Assembly: GCA_029204225.1 (NCBI GenBank)
Contig: MU832184.1
Coordinates: forward strand, 18,994-82,993
Direction of reading: 5' to 3'
Source of the DNA: Diphasiastrum complanatum
Lineage: Eukaryota > Streptophyta > Lycopodiopsida > Lycopodiales > Lycopodiaceae
DNA length: 64,000 nt
Shown here piece by piece: positions 51,840-63,143 of this stretch. Each line of letters begins with the position of its first letter. The first letter of the stretch is position 1. The notes under the pieces were generated by a model that saw only the letters and a program-made list of their open reading frames with translations, did not search any database and was not told where the DNA came from. The position numbers and the translations under genes are program-made.

Positions 51840-54234
51840 TTACGTAAAACCAAGAACTTATTGGCTTCATTGTTGCTCTTCTTGACAAAATTTCAAAGGT
51901 GCAGCAGCTTATTAGAATAGCCCTGCATAGCAAGAGTCTCTTGCTTGCTCTTTTCAGCTTTTCTTCTATCAAGAGATTTCTTGTAGCCGACCTTCTTCCT
52001 GATGGCTTCAAATGTGATGAATCTTGTCTGTGCACCCAACGAAATAGGTCCTAGGTACGACCTTATTCCAAGTATGAACTTATTTTCATACCACTTCTTG
52101 ATCATCTGCACGTATTGATTGGAAGTAAATGTGGCTTGGAAGTAAAGTCTGGCCATCATTAGATGTGCATCTTCTGATTGCAAAGGTTGATTTATGTCCA
52201 ACTTTATGGGTGGTAGCCCCTTATCTCAGTAGCACTCCAATGTCACAAGAAAGGCTATGGATAAACAATAATCTACACTTTCTTTGAACTACAGTATCTA
52301 CACTTCCTCTATAGGCGTATCCAAACTTTAGTAGTGCGTCTCGATACTTTACCACAATTGAGCTTGAGTCAATTCCTGGAATAAAAGGCCAATTGATCTG
52401 TCGCTCGGCTGGTTTTGTTTTCTCTCAAGGGTCTCTTCTCTTAATTGGTGCATATTAGGGGTCGACCCTTTTCTAGCTTGCTGCCCTTAGGCACTCTTGA
52501 AGCTGCTCATCATTATTCAGCATCATCATGATCCTCTAGGAGGGTTGTGGACGTAAGGCGTTCATGAGGCTGTTGAGCTTTGGATATTCTTCTGTAGTTA
52601 CTTTCTTTCTCCCCCTTGTTCTCCTTTCTTATAGGTCTTCTAGAATTCATGAAATTCTTTTCGATCGTCGTACCATCTTTTGACCTTTTCTATGGATTTC
52701 TCGGGCAGCTTCCTTGAGGGCCTTGCCAAATAGTCGTCCAAGGCTGTGGCACTTTTCGTATCAGAAATCCTTGGTGTTGGACCCTCAGACTTTGATCCAG
52801 TGAAGATATCACTCTTTTCTTCTGGAGGGGATGAAGAAAGTCCCATAGTAGGCTGCACAATCTCATCAAGTGGACCTTGATCAGAAAAATTAAAATCAGG
52901 TGGTGATGGAGGCGAAAACAATTTACTAGTGGAGGGTAATGGGTTAGTTATGAGGCTATACTGAGCTGTTGACAAAATGAATTGATTTAAAAAATGGTCA
53001 TCAATTTTAAGAGACGACGTGGGGGGTGTGGTATTAGAAGTGGATGTGGTTGAACAAGCGAATGGAAGTGCTGAAGGTTGGTAGGATGAAAATGTTTCAG
53101 AAAAGCAAGAAGGCGAGTGGGGCAACTGGGTATAAGTGGAGGAGTCTACGGTAGGTTTGTGGAGAGAGCCAACTGTGGAACCTTGATATGGCATGCCAAA
53201 ACAAGCACCTCGTTGGTTGATGGATCGACTTTGCTCAGGAGCTCCAACATCATCATTATGGTCATCTTTTTCTGCACTAATAAGCCTGCGTCGAGTCTAC
53301 AGGTCGTATTCTACAAGAGGTCAATTTGTTGTTTTGACAGGAGAAGTTCCTCGTGGATCTTGTCAACACTCTCTTTGAGTGTTGACAGCTTCTTGTTGTT
53401 TTTGTCTTCTAAAACTTGATGGTTCATCTTCAAGACTTTGTGTTTCTGGATTAAAGAGATTTACTTTTCCATTTTAATCGCTACTCTTGAAGACAAAATT
53501 GGAACTTTTATATTATTTGGCCTGATTGGTTGCTTGACTGTTGTCGTCACGTCAGTTAGTCTCTTATTTGCCTGAGTCATGAGATCTAACCAGCGCTCGA
53601 ACTGGTCTTGCACCTCTTGGAGATACTGGAGCTGATTTGAAAACTGGTTCTGCTCTTCCAATTTCTTGGCCCTTTCACTCTGCAACTCTTCCATAACTGT
53701 CAGCAACCCTGTGTCTCTTAACTGCAGGTCCTGCTTTGCCGTTCTGAGCTCATTTGTTTGTTGCGATAGCTGGTCTACCATCCAATGAAGATGGTAAGAG
53801 GTCTCAGCACGCCACTTCAAGGATTCTTTGGCTCTTTCGGGCAAGTTGTCATAGGCTGGAAGGACGGGGAACTCAGTCGAAAAACGATGGTAAGTAGAAA
53901 AGGAAAACTGAGAAACTATGGAATGAGACAGTAATGGAACGATTAGTTGTGTATTTTTATCAGTATTAACGAAGGTGGTAGGGATGGTAGCAACAGGGGT
54001 AAGAGGGACGGTAACGGGTGTGTGGCAATGGTGGAAGTTAGTAATGAGACTGGTGCAACTGCCTCTAGAACTGTCTCCACCTCCTCTTCTACAAGATTGC
54101 CTTCATCGAAGTATTCAAGAGCGTCTACATTGATGAAGCCGTCTTGTTTTAGAGTAGAGGGTTCTTCAACTTTCTCTTCGGCCATTGGGCTTTCTTGAAC
54201 TTCCACTATTACTTGCAGTACTTGATCATAATTT
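51840..54234 (-). pseudogene. Protein of the Pol-less LTR element, copy 3 (inverted)
   Basis: Minus strand in order: acidic part 'VEEPSTLKQDGFINVD' (54.16 kb); coiled coil (53,844-53,461) with 'SYHLHWMVDQLSQQTNELR' and 'LEEVQDQFE'-type heptads; Ser/Thr/Pro-rich part (53,194-52,640) with 'SSSPPEEKSDIFTGSKSE' and 'YLARPSRKLPEKSIEK'; 'AERQINW' (about 52.4 kb); and the C-terminal domain (52,201-51,893) 'LQSEDAHLMMARLYFQATF', 'YLGPISLGAQTRFITFEA', which the plus copy lacks. It ends at 51,840 against the LTR of copy 2. The coiled coil is open for 128 codons. Four or more stops or shifts elsewhere. Confidence 0.72.
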
Positions 54235-54530
54235 AGCGCTAAAAAGCGACACAAAAAAACTACAAAAAATGCGACAATTTTTTTTGCAAAAAATGCGACA
54301 AAAGTGCTAAAAAGAATTTTTGTGACAAAAAATTTGCGACAACAAGTGCTACAAAAAAATTTGTGACACAAAATATAAAAAAACTTTTTGACGTTTTTTC
54401 ACAAAAACTTTTGTCCCAAAAAAAAGTGTAACATTTTTCGCATATTTGTGTCGCAAAAAATTTACTGTCGCAAACAAAGTTGTGGCAAAAAAATTTGTTG
54501 CATTTTTTTGCAAATTTTTTTGACGTTTTT
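54235..54530. repeat. A/T-rich low-complexity stretch with recurring 'tgcgaca'/'tgtcgca' words
   Basis: About 300 bases of poly-A and poly-T runs broken by 'gcgaca', 'gtgaca' and 'tgtcgc' words at irregular 15-35 base spacing. It lies exactly between the inverted Pol-less element and a plus-strand gag. Confidence 0.7.
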
Positions 54531-54534
54531 ACCC

Positions 54535-55401
54535 CGACTAGAATCACCAAAGTTTGACAATAATGTGGACTCTGATAGATTTTTACAAGTCTTTGAGAAT
54601 GCATGCGAAGTGTATGGAGAATATACAGACAATGCAAAAGTCCAATTTTTTTCGATGATCATGGTAGATAAAGCACGAGAGTGGTTTTTCAACCTCGATC
54701 GTGACGATCGACAAGACTGGTCAGAGTTGAAAGAGTCTTTTCTTAAACGCTTCCAACCTTTTTGACTCATAGAAAGCCCATTTGTACGCCTTAGTAATAT
54801 AAAAATAAAAAAAGATGAATGAGTACGTGACTATATTGAGCACTTTAAGCATCTCAGAAGTCAAGTCCAAAAATGACCAATTGATAAAATGTTGATAATA
54901 TGGTTTATCGTTGGTCTTTCCATATGCATCCGGAGAGAGCTTAAACCTAGCGAAGAGTATTTTACTCTTAAATCTACTATGTCCGACGCCATTCGTGAAA
55001 AAGATGAAGGTTCTGATGATGAGGACTAGAAAGAGAAAAAAGCTCACCATGTATTCCATGATAACCATCCAAGTGAGCCCCGAGATTCCGACCAGGTCTG
55101 AAAATCTCAGTTTGAGTTGATGAATCAACAACATCAACAACAAATGGAGAAACTCAACAAAGAGTTTCAGCAAGTCTTGAAATCTTTCCAAAGTCAGTTG
55201 CCAGGGCAATTGTCATCCGATAACACTATCCATCGGAGAGAAGACACCTGGTGCCCACAATGTCGTGGAACACATACCAGTAATGAGTGCCCATTACACC
55301 ATCCTTACGAACCACAACACTATATACTATGTGATACGACCACTCATACCACATCCAGCTGTAGGTACAACCCATGCAACATGCAATACTCTCGACCTCA
55401 G
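54535..55401 (+). pseudogene. Ty3/gypsy gag fragment, sister of the gag at 44.8-45.6 kb
   Basis: 'FDNNVDSDRFLQVFENACE', 'KAREWFFNLDRDDRQDW', 'LKESFLKRFQPF' and, after a stop, 'ESPFVRLSNIKIKKDE' and 'RDYIEHFKHLRSQVQ' follow the 44.8-kb gag residue by residue. Stops lie near 54,763, 54,820, 54,875, 55,028 and 55,098. 'NQQHQQQMEKLNKEFQQVLK' and the zinc knuckle CPQCRGTHTSNEC (55.26 kb) follow, then 'TTTHTTSSCRYNPCN', where the first cysteine pair of the second knuckle is damaged. It breaks off at 55,401 where an inverted LTR begins. Confidence 0.88.
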
Positions 55402-56501
55402 TGTTCAATGATTCTCACTGAATCTGTGAACACAATTCTTTTATCGTTCGTTCTTCTTTTTGTTACTTCCGTTGGTTACAGTTCTTTACGGTTTGGTGGT
55501 CTTGTTAGAACGGTTTCCAAGTAGTGTTTCTCAGATTACAACGTGTATTCACAGTCTATCAGTGGGGAGAGACATATACGTTACTCAGCTACATGCATAT
55601 ACAAGCCATGCAACCAGTCCTAGCTCAGTATAGATCGACGTTCTAAATCAAGGAGCAAATCTACAATCTATCTACCAAAATCAGAGAACAAAGCAATGAC
55701 AAGATTAAGCTACTCAACAAGAAACAAGAAACAAGAAAAATAGTTTCCTAACAGCATTCTAGCAGCCCAAGGATCAAGAAACACCCATTTCTTGATGCTT
55801 GGAATGCCCAAGAACAATCAAGGACATGATTGTTAGAAGGTATGCAAATCAGATCCACAATCTCAGCCTCTATAGTTTACCTGCATGCTGAAACTACAAA
55901 TTCAAGAAACAAGAGAGTTAATCCACATCTACATTCCACAAGCAAGAGAGTAAGCAAGAAATCTAATTAATCCACAAACACAAAAGGAAATCAGAACGTG
56001 CTCATAGAAATTTCACTCAAGAAGATTACCATGAACAAGGAGCTTTACAATCATCAACAACTCATGAAAGATCTTCTTTATTCACTCAAGAGCAATTGAC
56101 AATACAATCAAAGCTCCCTCACAAGAGAGGGGGCCCTTAAATAAGTAAGAAGGCTGCCCATGTGGAGCCCAAGTGGCAATTCCACTAATTTAAAAAATAC
56201 AAATGGAATTTGCCCTTCCACTAGAGGTCACCATCAAAAGGTGGCTCACTCTAAATTATTTAAGGGGTCTACACTTATTTACAATATTACTAGCTCCTAC
56301 ATGGTCATCCCTTCTCTGGGATTCACCATGTAGGCTCACATGAATAATCATTGTCACCCTAGCTAGTAATCCTCAGCTCTCATGCTCGGCTCTCAACTTC
56401 CTCTGCTCTCCTCCTTCTGAGATCTCGTTGGTCATGGGTGAGAGATAATCTATGTCTTCAGCTTGGCTCGGCATCTGGGGATTCCCTGGAATTTGCTAAC
56501 A
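55402..56501 (-). repeat. 3' LTR (minus orientation), mosaic of two LTR families
   Basis: On the minus strand it starts TGTTAGCAAATTCC at 56501 and ends GAATCATTGAACA at 55402; length 1,100 bp. The first half (56,501-55,999) matches 26,220-26,723, the second half (55,993-55,402) matches the gypsy LTR at 42,369-42,957. The switch point is near 55,995. It is preceded by its polypurine tract (56,502-56,515). Confidence 0.8.
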
Positions 56502-57135
56502 TTATCCACCCCTAATCTATTGCAGGATCCACTACAACACAGGTGATGTCGTTCCGCTCGGCACTTGAAAAAGCATGGATCTTCATTCGCTTCTATAAAA
56601 CCAGGTGCTTATTATCCGCAAAATTGTTTCTCAAAAATGGTCTTTCAATGGCCGCTACATTCCAGCCCTCTTGAGAATCTCTTGTGAGTCCTGCTCGCCT
56701 CGTCATCTTGCCATTTGTTTTCGCTCGCTCATCTTTCGTCCCAGGGCTTCAAATACTTGGAAGCGGAGCTTACTTCCGTAGTTTAATGGCCCTAGGTACT
56801 CTCGTATCTTTTCGATGAAGCCCATCTCCTGCCAGTCTTCCACCATGGTGACATATCGTGGTGACATGAAGGCCGCTCTGTAGTATACTCGGGCCACTAT
56901 CTCATGGTTTTCCTCTGACTGGAGGGCTACGTTGGGATTGTGTAGAGAGCTTTGATTTTGTTTCTAGTGAGGATCACCATCTTTGGTATGGGACTTAGAT
57001 GGGAGTAGGATCTTGAGTATGCTTGTGTTTGCGATCACCATCATCGAATAAAGCCTCAAGTTTTATGTAAGCAAATTCTCGTCTGAACAATTGGCATACG
57101 TCACCCAGTAGGGGTAGGAACTGATATCCTACAAG
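56502..57135 (-). pseudogene. C-terminal part of a Pol-less element protein, diverged copy 4
   Basis: Minus strand: 'LFRREFAYIKLEALFDDGD' (about 57.07 kb), a stop, then 'NPNVALQSEENHEIVARVYY', 'AAFMSPRYVTMVEDW', 'FIEKIREYLGPLNYGSKLRF' and 'VFEALGRKMSERK' (to 56,703), in register with 'LQSEDAHLMMARLYFQATF..YLGPISLGAQTRF' of copy 3. About 200 bases later comes the polypurine tract and LTR. The domain thus sits just in front of the 3' LTR in two element families with different LTRs. The element's upstream part is missing at 57,135. Confidence 0.65.
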
Positions 57136-58049
57136 ACCACAATTATGCTATGGTTGATCTATGAAAGCATGAAAGAGAGCTTAAAGAGACTAAAGAGGAG
57201 AGAGATCAATATCATAGCTGAATAACAAATGACACAAATTCCCTACTTATAGCCTAAAGGAAGCCCTAAAAAAGAAGCTTCCAGTGGCAAGGGCCCAACT
57301 GGGAGGGATAATAGTGCGCCCTCCAAGAAGGCACCCACTCTCCAGTAATATGTCCAAATGTCCAAATAATGAATAATAAGGCCCAAGGCCAACCATAAAG
57401 TCTTAGTGTCAATAATGAATAAAAAAGGACCCAAGGCCTGCTTATGCGTAAAGTAAAGTAGTTGTAAATGGACCGAGTCCATAACTGAAGATTGGTTTTC
57501 AATGGTTTTTTGCTAAATCAAAATCTAATAGTTTTTTGCCACTTGTTTCCTTCAAAAATGCATATTTTCAAGTATTTGGGATTTTTAAGTTGGTGTGCTG
57601 ATTTGTCAAGCCCTTAGAGGCTATTTCAAGTGTCCACTACCTCCAAACACCTTCTCCACTAGCTTGAAATAGATCAACCACAAAAAAAAAGCAAGAAAAA
57701 ACACACTAAACTACCCCCAAATCCACCTCTAAGTCACTAAAAAACCAACCAAACAACAACTAAAAAAGTTAGTTGCCTCTAGCCTTGGCAATGGTGCCAC
57801 TGTAGGGTGTAGATCTATATGGTGAGCAGCCACTCTGCCTATCAAAAATGGGGTAGAGCTCTAACTTAAAACTAATTGCATATTTGGTAGTTTTTCTATC
57901 TTATCACTACCTCACCCTTTTTCACTAATCCTATCCACCTAATTAATCCACAAGTGATTAGAGAAAGAGAGATAGTTAGATGGAGGTTAGCTCATATGCA
58001 AATGTTACTATTCTAATGGAAAAACAATTAAGAACTCATAAACCTTGAA
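57136..58049. other. Non-coding stretch, LTR-like in part
   Basis: 57,150-57,480 has LTR character ('ataataaggcccaaggcc') but no boundary was found. 57.5-58.05 kb holds A-rich unique sequence without a recognised feature. Confidence 0.35.
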
Positions 58050-58480
58050 CGATGCAAAAGCTTAAGAATTAGCAAGCATTCAAAATAGCATTAGAAATAG
58101 GAGGCAATAGCACATGAAGATGCTTGAGTTTCCAAAACGGTAGAGTCTCCTCCTCTCTATTAAGCATGCAAAAATGAGTCTCCATTCTTGGGGAGGCCCT
58201 TCTCTCTTTGCTACTATTGGCTACTTCATTGAGGCAAGGATTGAAATCCAAGCCCTTCGTAACACAAAAGATCCTAAAGTGCACAAAATAGCACATCTCA
58301 CCTACCACCATTCTGACTTTGACTCTAACTTAGAACTTTGTAACTTAGACTTTGGGCTTTTTTTACTATTTTATTTACAAGACCCAAGTCTACTTTAACC
58401 TATGTTACAATAACTTACACTTTACATATGTGTTCATTGGGTTATTTACGCATGCAGGGCCTCTTAGGCTCATATATGTT
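58050..58480 (-). repeat. LTR-like sequence, relative of 41.2-41.8 and 46.5 kb
   Basis: The phrases 'aacttagactttgggc', 'caagacccaagtct' and 'gtgttcattgggttatttacgc' stand in the same order as in the minus-strand LTR at 41.4-41.5 kb. Confidence 0.5.
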
Positions 58481-58561
58481 GACAAAGGAAGCAAATCGAG
58501 ATGGGTAATCAATCTCATGCATTTTTTATTTCCTTTAATAATTCTTCTTGTGTGCAAGATG

Positions 58562-58935
58562 CATTAGACTCAAAGGTTTGGCATGAGGCAATGTCTTTGG
58601 GGTTTGATGGTGTGATTTCAAGTCATACTTGGGCTCCCACCTAACACAAAGAGAATTGGTTGCAAATGGTTGTTTGACTCTAAATACAATGAAAATGGTT
58701 CTATCAAAAAATATAAGGCTACGCTTTGTGCAAAGGGATATGCTCAAGTCAAGGGTCTAGATTATGATCAAACTTTTTCTCCTCTGACAAATATGACTCT
58801 GATTGCCTTTCTACATATACCAACCCAAGGGATTCATCATGCACTGCCAAGAAAATAAAATTTGCCTACTCTTCAAAAGCTTGTATAGACTCAAGAAAGC
58901 TCCAAGATCTTGGTATTTTCGACTTAATACTTTCT
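58562..58935 (+). pseudogene. Ty1/copia RT fragment with internal deletion
   Basis: 'NTKRIGCKWLFDSKYNENGS' and 'AKGYAQVKGLDYDQTFSPL' are the first RT blocks. After about 58,815 the frame jumps to 'SLYRLKKAPRSWYFRLN' (58.88-58.93 kb), so the middle of RT is deleted. No catalytic YVDD is left. Confidence 0.8.
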
Positions 58936-60480
58936 TTTAGTGAGTTTGATTTGTTAAATTTGGCAAAACTAGCTATTGTAATTTGGTCATTTGACTTGTT
59001 TGACCACATGACTATCATATGTACATCTTTAGAGGCATATAAAATACCAAATTTGTTAAAGTAAAATAATACCATTGTTAAGATCTAATCTGTAATTAAA
59101 CATACCAATTCCAAATCTTGCAATAGGAATGGTAAATGATGGCTTTTGTGAATAAAATAAAAATTTGATATCGAATTTGAAGAGATGTTGTTATTCCACA
59201 CACAAACCATAATCTTAGCTTGGGTGTCCAATTGACAAGATAATGCTTTTATTTAACAATGGGACACATGCCACACATTTTGACTTTTTAATATTGTAAT
59301 GCCACATGCTTTGAATATTTAGGGCTCTAATTTTATTCTAAAATTATTTCTTAATGGCATGTGATGTTGATATCGTATGCCAGGCTAGAGATTTCACTCA
59401 CTTTTATGTATGATGTAATGGGCCCCCCATCTTGGGCCCACTCTGGCTGTTTAGGCTCTTTTGGCAAGCCCAAAAGGGCGAGCCATGATGGCAACGCACG
59501 GTAGCATGGGCCTAGGTGGCCCATTCCATATCACTAATGGTGGGTAAAGTTTTTAGTTGATTCTAAAATTTTCAATTTTCAATTTTATTTTGATGGTCAT
59601 AACTTTCATAGTGTCAAAATAAAAAAAAAAATTGCGTTCGCTTGATTATGCATGAAATTTACTATCCATTATGCATGAAAATCACTTCACTCTAGAAAGT
59701 TAAGGGGAGGGAAGGTCACCCTCTGGCGGGCCTTCGGCAATAGCTCTAGGTGGAAGGATCGAGGATGCAAACCTTTCGTGTCTTGAAAATATTTTCCGCT
59801 TTTTTTTTGCAATAATTTTTTTATACAGTCACCTTCAAAGTGGGAGTTGCATGTAAAAGAAGGGTAAATTTGTTTACATGCACATTTGGGCACCCAAAAA
59901 ATGTGCTCATAATAAAATTATGCATACCCAAAAAAAAAACCTTCACAAATTACAACTTAGGAGGCAAGTCCATTTTCTTTGAAGAGGTAAATGCATAATG
60001 GACAATGAACTATGTTGTTGGGATCACATATTGTGCATTAGAATACCCCCCAAGTTTTATAGGGGAGTTTTTATCTTGGCCACATTACTGCTCGTGCACC
60101 GCCCCCCCCCAAAAAAAAAAATCTTTGCATTATTTGATGCTGTAGAGCAATAATGTTCATAGCAAATTTTTCATAAAAACGTAAAAGAAACAAGCACAAT
60201 CTGACTGACCTTATGGGGGATTTGGGATGTCCTCATAGCAACTCAATTAATGATATATTCTTTCTAAAATCCTTAGAAAATGCAAATCTTTGCATTAGTT
60301 ATAATGCACCTGAAGAATCGTCATCAGAAGACACAGTAAAAAGCCACTCAACTCCTTTAAGTGCAATACATATTATTGTGTAAATGTAACATCGCTTTGA
60401 GTTACTCTTTTATCGTCTATGCTAATATGGATGTGTGTCTAAAATTTAATTATGGATGTAAATAGCTTGCAGATCGCAAA
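58936..60480. other. AT-rich spacer downstream of the polygalacturonase gene
   Basis: No supported gene. 60,100-60,121 is a C run followed by an A run. The last few hundred bases should contain the 3' untranslated region of the minus-strand gene, but I could not place its end. Confidence 0.5.
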
Positions 60481-63143
60481 CTAGCAGGTTTCAGAGCCTG
60501 TTTCAACACGATTCCTTCTAGGTTCGCCAGATTGTAAGCAGAAAATTTTTGGGATTGATCCTGAATATATTTGTCCAAATGAATTCCAACAAAACACTGG
60601 ATTTACTGTTTGACGAGGTGAGAAAGTAAGTAGTTCGATGTCGTCGAGTACTATCTCCGTGCATGGGATAGTGTCGCTGCAAGCAAAATGGATTGCACTA
60701 GTTGCGAAGTATGTTCCCCTTATTGATCGATAGGAAACGTCTGTGATCGATACTGCAGATGTCTTGTTTTGACAGGATTTTGAGTTGCAGTAAAATTGAT
60801 CGATTATGATTGCATTGCTAACGTTTGACACGCTGATGTTACTGAAGGATATTTTCTTGACGGACCCAGATCCTCCCTGCAACAAGCCCACTTTTAACTG
60901 TCAGATTAATAGCTACAGAAAGATCACAGAGAATGTGAATTCTGCTGACATGAAGCACGCATTGGCAGGCACTGGCAAATATTCTGGTGTGAGTATATGT
61001 CAAAGTTTGGAAAAGGTTAAAGCTTTTCCTACCTGCCATGTTTTAATGCGCACCCCATTCAGAGAATTGTGAATGAATGTATCTGTGACGGATATATTAG
61101 ACACGCAAGCTTTTGAGCCGCCTTCTCCGAGGCCTCCTATGCTGTATAATTAAGCCCAAATCTGGTCGTTAGGCTCAGTAAATCTTTAAGCAAATCAAGA
61201 CAATACGCCATGAAGTAAAAAATAAGAAACAAATAAAGTTTGAACATTTGAGTGGAAGAGGAAATGCCTGATGCCATGTCCTGGCCCGCATATTAAGTCA
61301 GAAATAATCACATTCGCACAGCCCGTTTGAATTGACACGCAGTCATCCCCTGTTCATGGCGTCCTTAGCAAAACTTTCTCTAAACATCACAATGGAAGTG
61401 CAACTTTTTGTAACTGGTGGATCAATCCTACAACACATCTATTCATTTCAAAAGTTCTGTTCACACCAGTTCTTAGATAAGAGCTCCGTATTGCAGTGTT
61501 TTGAGTATTCTGTAGGTGTATTCCATCTGTATTGGGACTTGAAGCCGGTGAAGATATGTAAACATGAGATACGAGCACATTCCAACAGCTATCGAACTTC
61601 AGGTGGGTTTGGGGGCTGTCTACGATTGTAATATCCTGTACAGTAACGTTAGTGCTACCATAAAAGCGCACTGCCTGCACAAAAATGCACACAATTCAAT
61701 CACGTACTTATATATGAGACAAAGATGTCGAAACCTGCAATGCAAGGTCTTGAATTTGACCAGGATAGACTGAATTGGTTCAGATTTGGGAGATAATATC
61801 ACAGGAGTAGACCCCAAAAAATTCAGTACACAGAATTCAAGGAAAATAAACTTAAAATCTATCTTGAAACGATACATGATATGTTGAATCAAAAGAAATA
61901 ACTAATTCCATATTCTAATTTCTGGTAGCTATAGAGTTACTAACCGTGGGTCTGGTAGATGAACTTGATAAACGGCGTCCGAATTCCTGGAAGATATACA
62001 AGGTAGCATTAGTTTAACGAGTGGTGAAACTGGAAGGTTTGGGATGAAAGGGTCTGGCTTCTTGAGTTTCGGATTCCTCACGGAAATATCAGTCACGATT
62101 TGCAAACTGCAATCTTCACTTGATTGGCAAAGACAATTACTCACGCTAGTGCTTAATTTCCGAGAACCTGTTTTCGGAGCCCACCATAGTGCTCCTCGTC
62201 CGTCGATTAAACCTTTCGATGGAGTACCTTGCAGTACCATGTCATTAAGTTTTTAAAATTTAACCATTGAAGCAAGTTATTACTGGCACCCCATGCAGAT
62301 AAATCATTGGGCGCGACGATTGTTCCATCCACCTGTACATGGATAGGTTTGTTATTGTATTGAGACCGAAGCATTTAAAACCATCTAGTTCACGAATCAC
62401 TACTGATAGGGTGCTGTATTGAACGTAACCTGGAATGTAATGCCAGGACGGCAAGGTCCAGAGAAAGTAATTGGGCCCAGGAGGAAAGTATACCCAGACG
62501 GAACGCTCAATATTGAAGAATCAACCTGACATGCTTGCTGCCAAGCTGCTTCGAAGGCCTGCAGTGCGGTGCCAAAGTCTGAGTTGACCAATGTCGTACT
62601 TGCCACAATTGCAACGTAATCCCCCTTATTTCTCTTCATATAGAGTTAACTTACAAACAAAAGACATGCGAAATATTCTGAGAGAATAGAAGACCCACCT
62701 TGAATACCAGACCCTTAGATTTTTTTTTTTTTTTGAGAGAGAGAGAGAGAGTGAGTTTTCATTCTATCGGAAAAAACATTAACATTTTAACCATAACATA
62801 GATTCCCATCTAAGATGATGCACGCGGCACATAATCATCAAGCAAAACATGGAAGAACTATTCGACTTGCCTTGGTGTCATCAGAGACCCCATCACCCTT
62901 TGCATGAAAGGAGAGTACATCAAAGGTCCTTGGTACATCATTGTAATCAGAAATGCCTCTTTGCATTCTGCTAAGATATCTTCCCGAATTTTGAGGCATA
63001 TGAGAAGACGACGGCATTTTTCCTTCATTTGCTATCTCTGCAGCAGGCGCATAGTTTGAATCAGCTATCAATCTCGGAAGAAGTAGAATGCCGAATACTA
63101 ATCTCCATATGAGCTTTCTCCAATGCAGCTCCACTGCCTCCAT
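60481..63143 (-). CDS. Polygalacturonase (glycoside hydrolase family 28), eight exons, frameshift in exon 3
   Basis: Predicted to hydrolyse alpha-1,4-galacturonan of pectin in the cell wall. Exons on the minus strand: 63143-62871, 62558-62430, 62332-62145, 61986-61945, 61674-61467, 61349-61268, 61141-61033, 60876-60481, giving about 475 residues. The N-terminus '[17 protein letters not shown]' looks like a signal peptide. Exon 2 has '[20 protein letters not shown]', exon 3 '[15 protein letters not shown]' and '[11 protein letters not shown]', exon 5 '[11 protein letters not shown]' (motif NTD), exons 5/6 join to give [11 protein letters not shown], exon 6 'CGPGHGI', exon 7 'NGVRIKTWQ', exon 8 'IIIDQFYC' and '[13 protein letters not shown]'. 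All GH28 catalytic residues are therefore present. Exon phases fit except for one missing base near 62,240-62,252 in exon 3. Donors of introns 1 and 6 read GC. Either a recently broken gene or a functional one with a sequence error. Confidence 0.9.
62709..62752. repeat. (T)n(GA)n tract in intron 1
   Basis: About 15 T followed by about 8 GA units inside intron 1 (62,559-62,870) of the polygalacturonase gene. Confidence 0.85.
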
